Assembly: GCF_022811645.1 (NCBI RefSeq)
Contig: NZ_CP094534.1
Location: forward strand, 4,588,001-4,652,000
Length of the DNA: 64,000 nt
From: Hymenobacter monticola
Lineage (GTDB): Bacteria > Bacteroidota > Bacteroidia > Cytophagales > Hymenobacteraceae
Reading direction: 5' to 3'
The notes under the pieces were generated by a model. The model was not told the origin of the DNA and did not search any database. It saw only the letters and a list, made by a program, of their open reading frames with translations. The position numbers were made by a program, and so were the translations under genes. Of this stretch, positions 62,863-64,000 are shown piece by piece (position 1 is the stretch's first letter; the number at the start of each line of letters is the position of its first letter).

Positions 62863-64000
62863 TTACCCATTGGTTTCATAAATGGGTTCTTCGGCCATAA
62901 TAGGCCTGATGTGCTGGCTATGCAAGGTGGTGCATGAAGCGAAAAAACCACCGCACATATCCTTAACTGAACATTGTTCGCAGGTTGGCAGGTAGACGTT
63001 TTTCCAGTCTGAGATGGAACGGCGAGCGAAGGACCACAACGTTTCAGGCAGTAGGCACAGCTGATGATTGTAAATGGACACATTCATGCGGTTCATAGCT
63101 AGAAACTCGACTGCTTCCGTTAGGTGCGGAATATAATCGGCAGGGTCAATCCAGAGCTTGTTAATGTTGTGCGGAGTGTAGCCGGTGTTTTCCAAGCCCA
63201 TGAGCACCACGTGCTCGACAAAAGGGAAATTGCGGTAAATAAATTTAACCAGTTTAACCAATCGTGGAATAGACAGTTGATGTAGCACTATTCTGATTTC
63301 AATCCGCTGATTGAACAGAGCCAAGTTGTGCAAGCCCTGCACCGTTTGGTTGAAAGCGCCCGGGGCCTGCACGATGTAATCGTGTAGGGAATAGTGGTCG
63401 GCGTACAGCGGAATTCCCAACATAAGCTGCGGTAGCTCCAGTTGGCCTAAGCGCTCAGCAAAGCTGCGCCAGGCAAATGTGCGGCCGTTGGTGAGGCAAT
63501 GGAGCTCTGTAGTTGGCAAGTGGGTTTTGCACAGCTGCAATAGCTCGAAGAAAGCATCGCCCAAGAGCGTCGGCTCGCCGCCAGTGATACCAAGCTCGGG
63601 ACATGACACTGGGATGAGCGGAATCACCTGACGATACAACTCCATGAGGTAGGGCACGTCATCCCGGTCTTTGGGCGGCTGGGAACACATCAGGCAATTG
63701 CTGTTGCAACGCTCGGTAGCTAACAGGAAGTTCTGATATGAGTCGGCTCGGTACTGACGATTAATGAGTCCGTTGGGGTCAATAGATAGCACGTCGCCAT
63801 CAGCCAACTGTTCAAGGGCCAACACATTAGTTACCCAAGGGCCACCGTCGCTGGACATTTCAAGTACTGCATCGGTCACGACGGCCGCGAAGCCCTGGGG
63901 CACACTACCTTCCAACTGTGCGGCCGGTATCACTAATATCCGCTGCGCACTTGCTGCGGTGGGGTCATACGTAACCGTACCGACTAGCGGTGCTAGCAGG
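62863..64000 (-). CDS. hxsC: His-Xaa-Ser system radical SAM maturase HxsC (5' end beyond the window)
   Basis: Radical SAM protein, at least 378 codons visible. The cluster motif is TERCNSNCLMCSQPPKDRDD, with GITGGEPTLL and a C-terminal SPASM-like cysteine group (CEQCSVKDMCGGFFASC). These fit HxsC, a maturase of His-Xaa-Ser repeat peptides. The frame stays open to the window edge (LLAPLVGTVTYDPTAASAQ before a GTG codon at 63933), so the start lies outside. HxsB, HxsD and the substrate peptide would be expected to the right. Confidence 0.78.
   Translation of the reverse strand, partial: LLAPLVGTVTYDPTAASAQRILVIPAAQLEGSVPQGFAAVVTDAVLEMSSDGGPWVTNVLALEQLADGDVLSIDPNGLINRQYRADSYQNFLLATERCNSNCLMCSQPPKDRDDVPYLMELYRQVIPLIPVSCPELGITGGEPTLLGDAFFELLQLCKTHLPTTELHCLTNGRTFAWRSFAERLGQLELPQLMLGIPLYADHYSLHDYIVQAPGAFNQTVQGLHNLALFNQRIEIRIVLHQLSIPRLVKLVKFIYRNFPFVEHVVLMGLENTGYTPHNINKLWIDPADYIPHLTEAVEFLAMNRMNVSIYNHQLCLLPETLWSFARRSISDWKNVYLPTCEQCSVKDMCGGFFASCTTLHSQHIRPIMAEEPIYETNG

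Noticed and set aside
63931..63933. GTG start for HxsC
   Set aside because: The frame continues to the window edge with plausible protein sequence, so this start is not supported.

Overview
The window looks like chromosome of a GC-rich member of the Bacteroidetes, most likely Hymenobacter or a close relative (Cytophagales). This is inferred from family content and from promoter grammar: -7 boxes of the form TAnnTTTG with a TTG about 20 nt upstream (best seen at tRNA-Asp and inside nif3), weak or absent Shine-Dalgarno sequences, frequent TTG/GTG starts, and a Bacteroidetes-type LptE lipoprotein. No rRNA or CRISPR array is present.

Positions 1-33,300 are ordinary core chromosome: lpxK, a SMUG2-like glycosylase, a Nif3-like protein with a zinc-ribbon partner, pabB, miaB, a sigma-54 activator overlapping lptE, secG, groES-groEL, a POT peptide transporter, an AraC regulator, pckA, an SDR, rsmE, a leftward cluster around rtcB, a CDF metal exporter, a Crp/Fnr regulator, a DUF4159 protein, an acyltransferase, a patatin, an MBL-fold hydrolase and accA. 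Two REP-like elements and one large perfect inverted repeat sit in its intergenic spaces.

At 33,299 the region changes. A tRNA-Asp(GUC) is followed directly by a tyrosine integrase, and everything to the right is accessory DNA. No second copy of the tRNA 3' end was found, so the right boundary probably lies beyond 64,000. In order, the accessory DNA carries: a tRNA-like sequence with no usable anticodon arm; a three-gene RING/TerD-like, SWIM and DUF6493 operon (35.3-42.1 kb); small phage- or plasmid-like genes including two tandem paralogues; an orphan XRE regulator with two palindromic operators; an excisionase-like protein; and an HNH nuclease. A retron operon follows (46.0-52.6 kb), then a WYL regulator, a phage-type cluster with a RecE-like nuclease, a SLOG protein, a strongly structured non-coding stretch, a holin/endolysin pair, umuDC, a PD-(D/E)XK nuclease, and the start of a His-Xaa-Ser peptide-maturation locus (HxsC) cut by the window end.

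The most interesting system is the leftward operon at 52.6-46.0 kb. A reverse transcriptase has both retron hallmark motifs (NAxxH and VTG). A 13-bp a1/a2 inverted repeat encloses a 234-nt ncRNA that ends 35 nt before the RT start. The next gene overlaps the RT and encodes a protein with a HEPN-like RNSVAH motif and a tail of 17 perfect 6-residue repeats. A RecD-like helicase (5 bp gap) and a TPR/OB-like protein (15 bp gap) complete the operon. The same 17-bp operator-like palindrome, ATGCAG-N5-CTGCAT, occurs before the retron and before the nearby WYL gene, suggesting that the WYL protein controls both. I read this as a candidate phage-defence retron with an unusual effector set.
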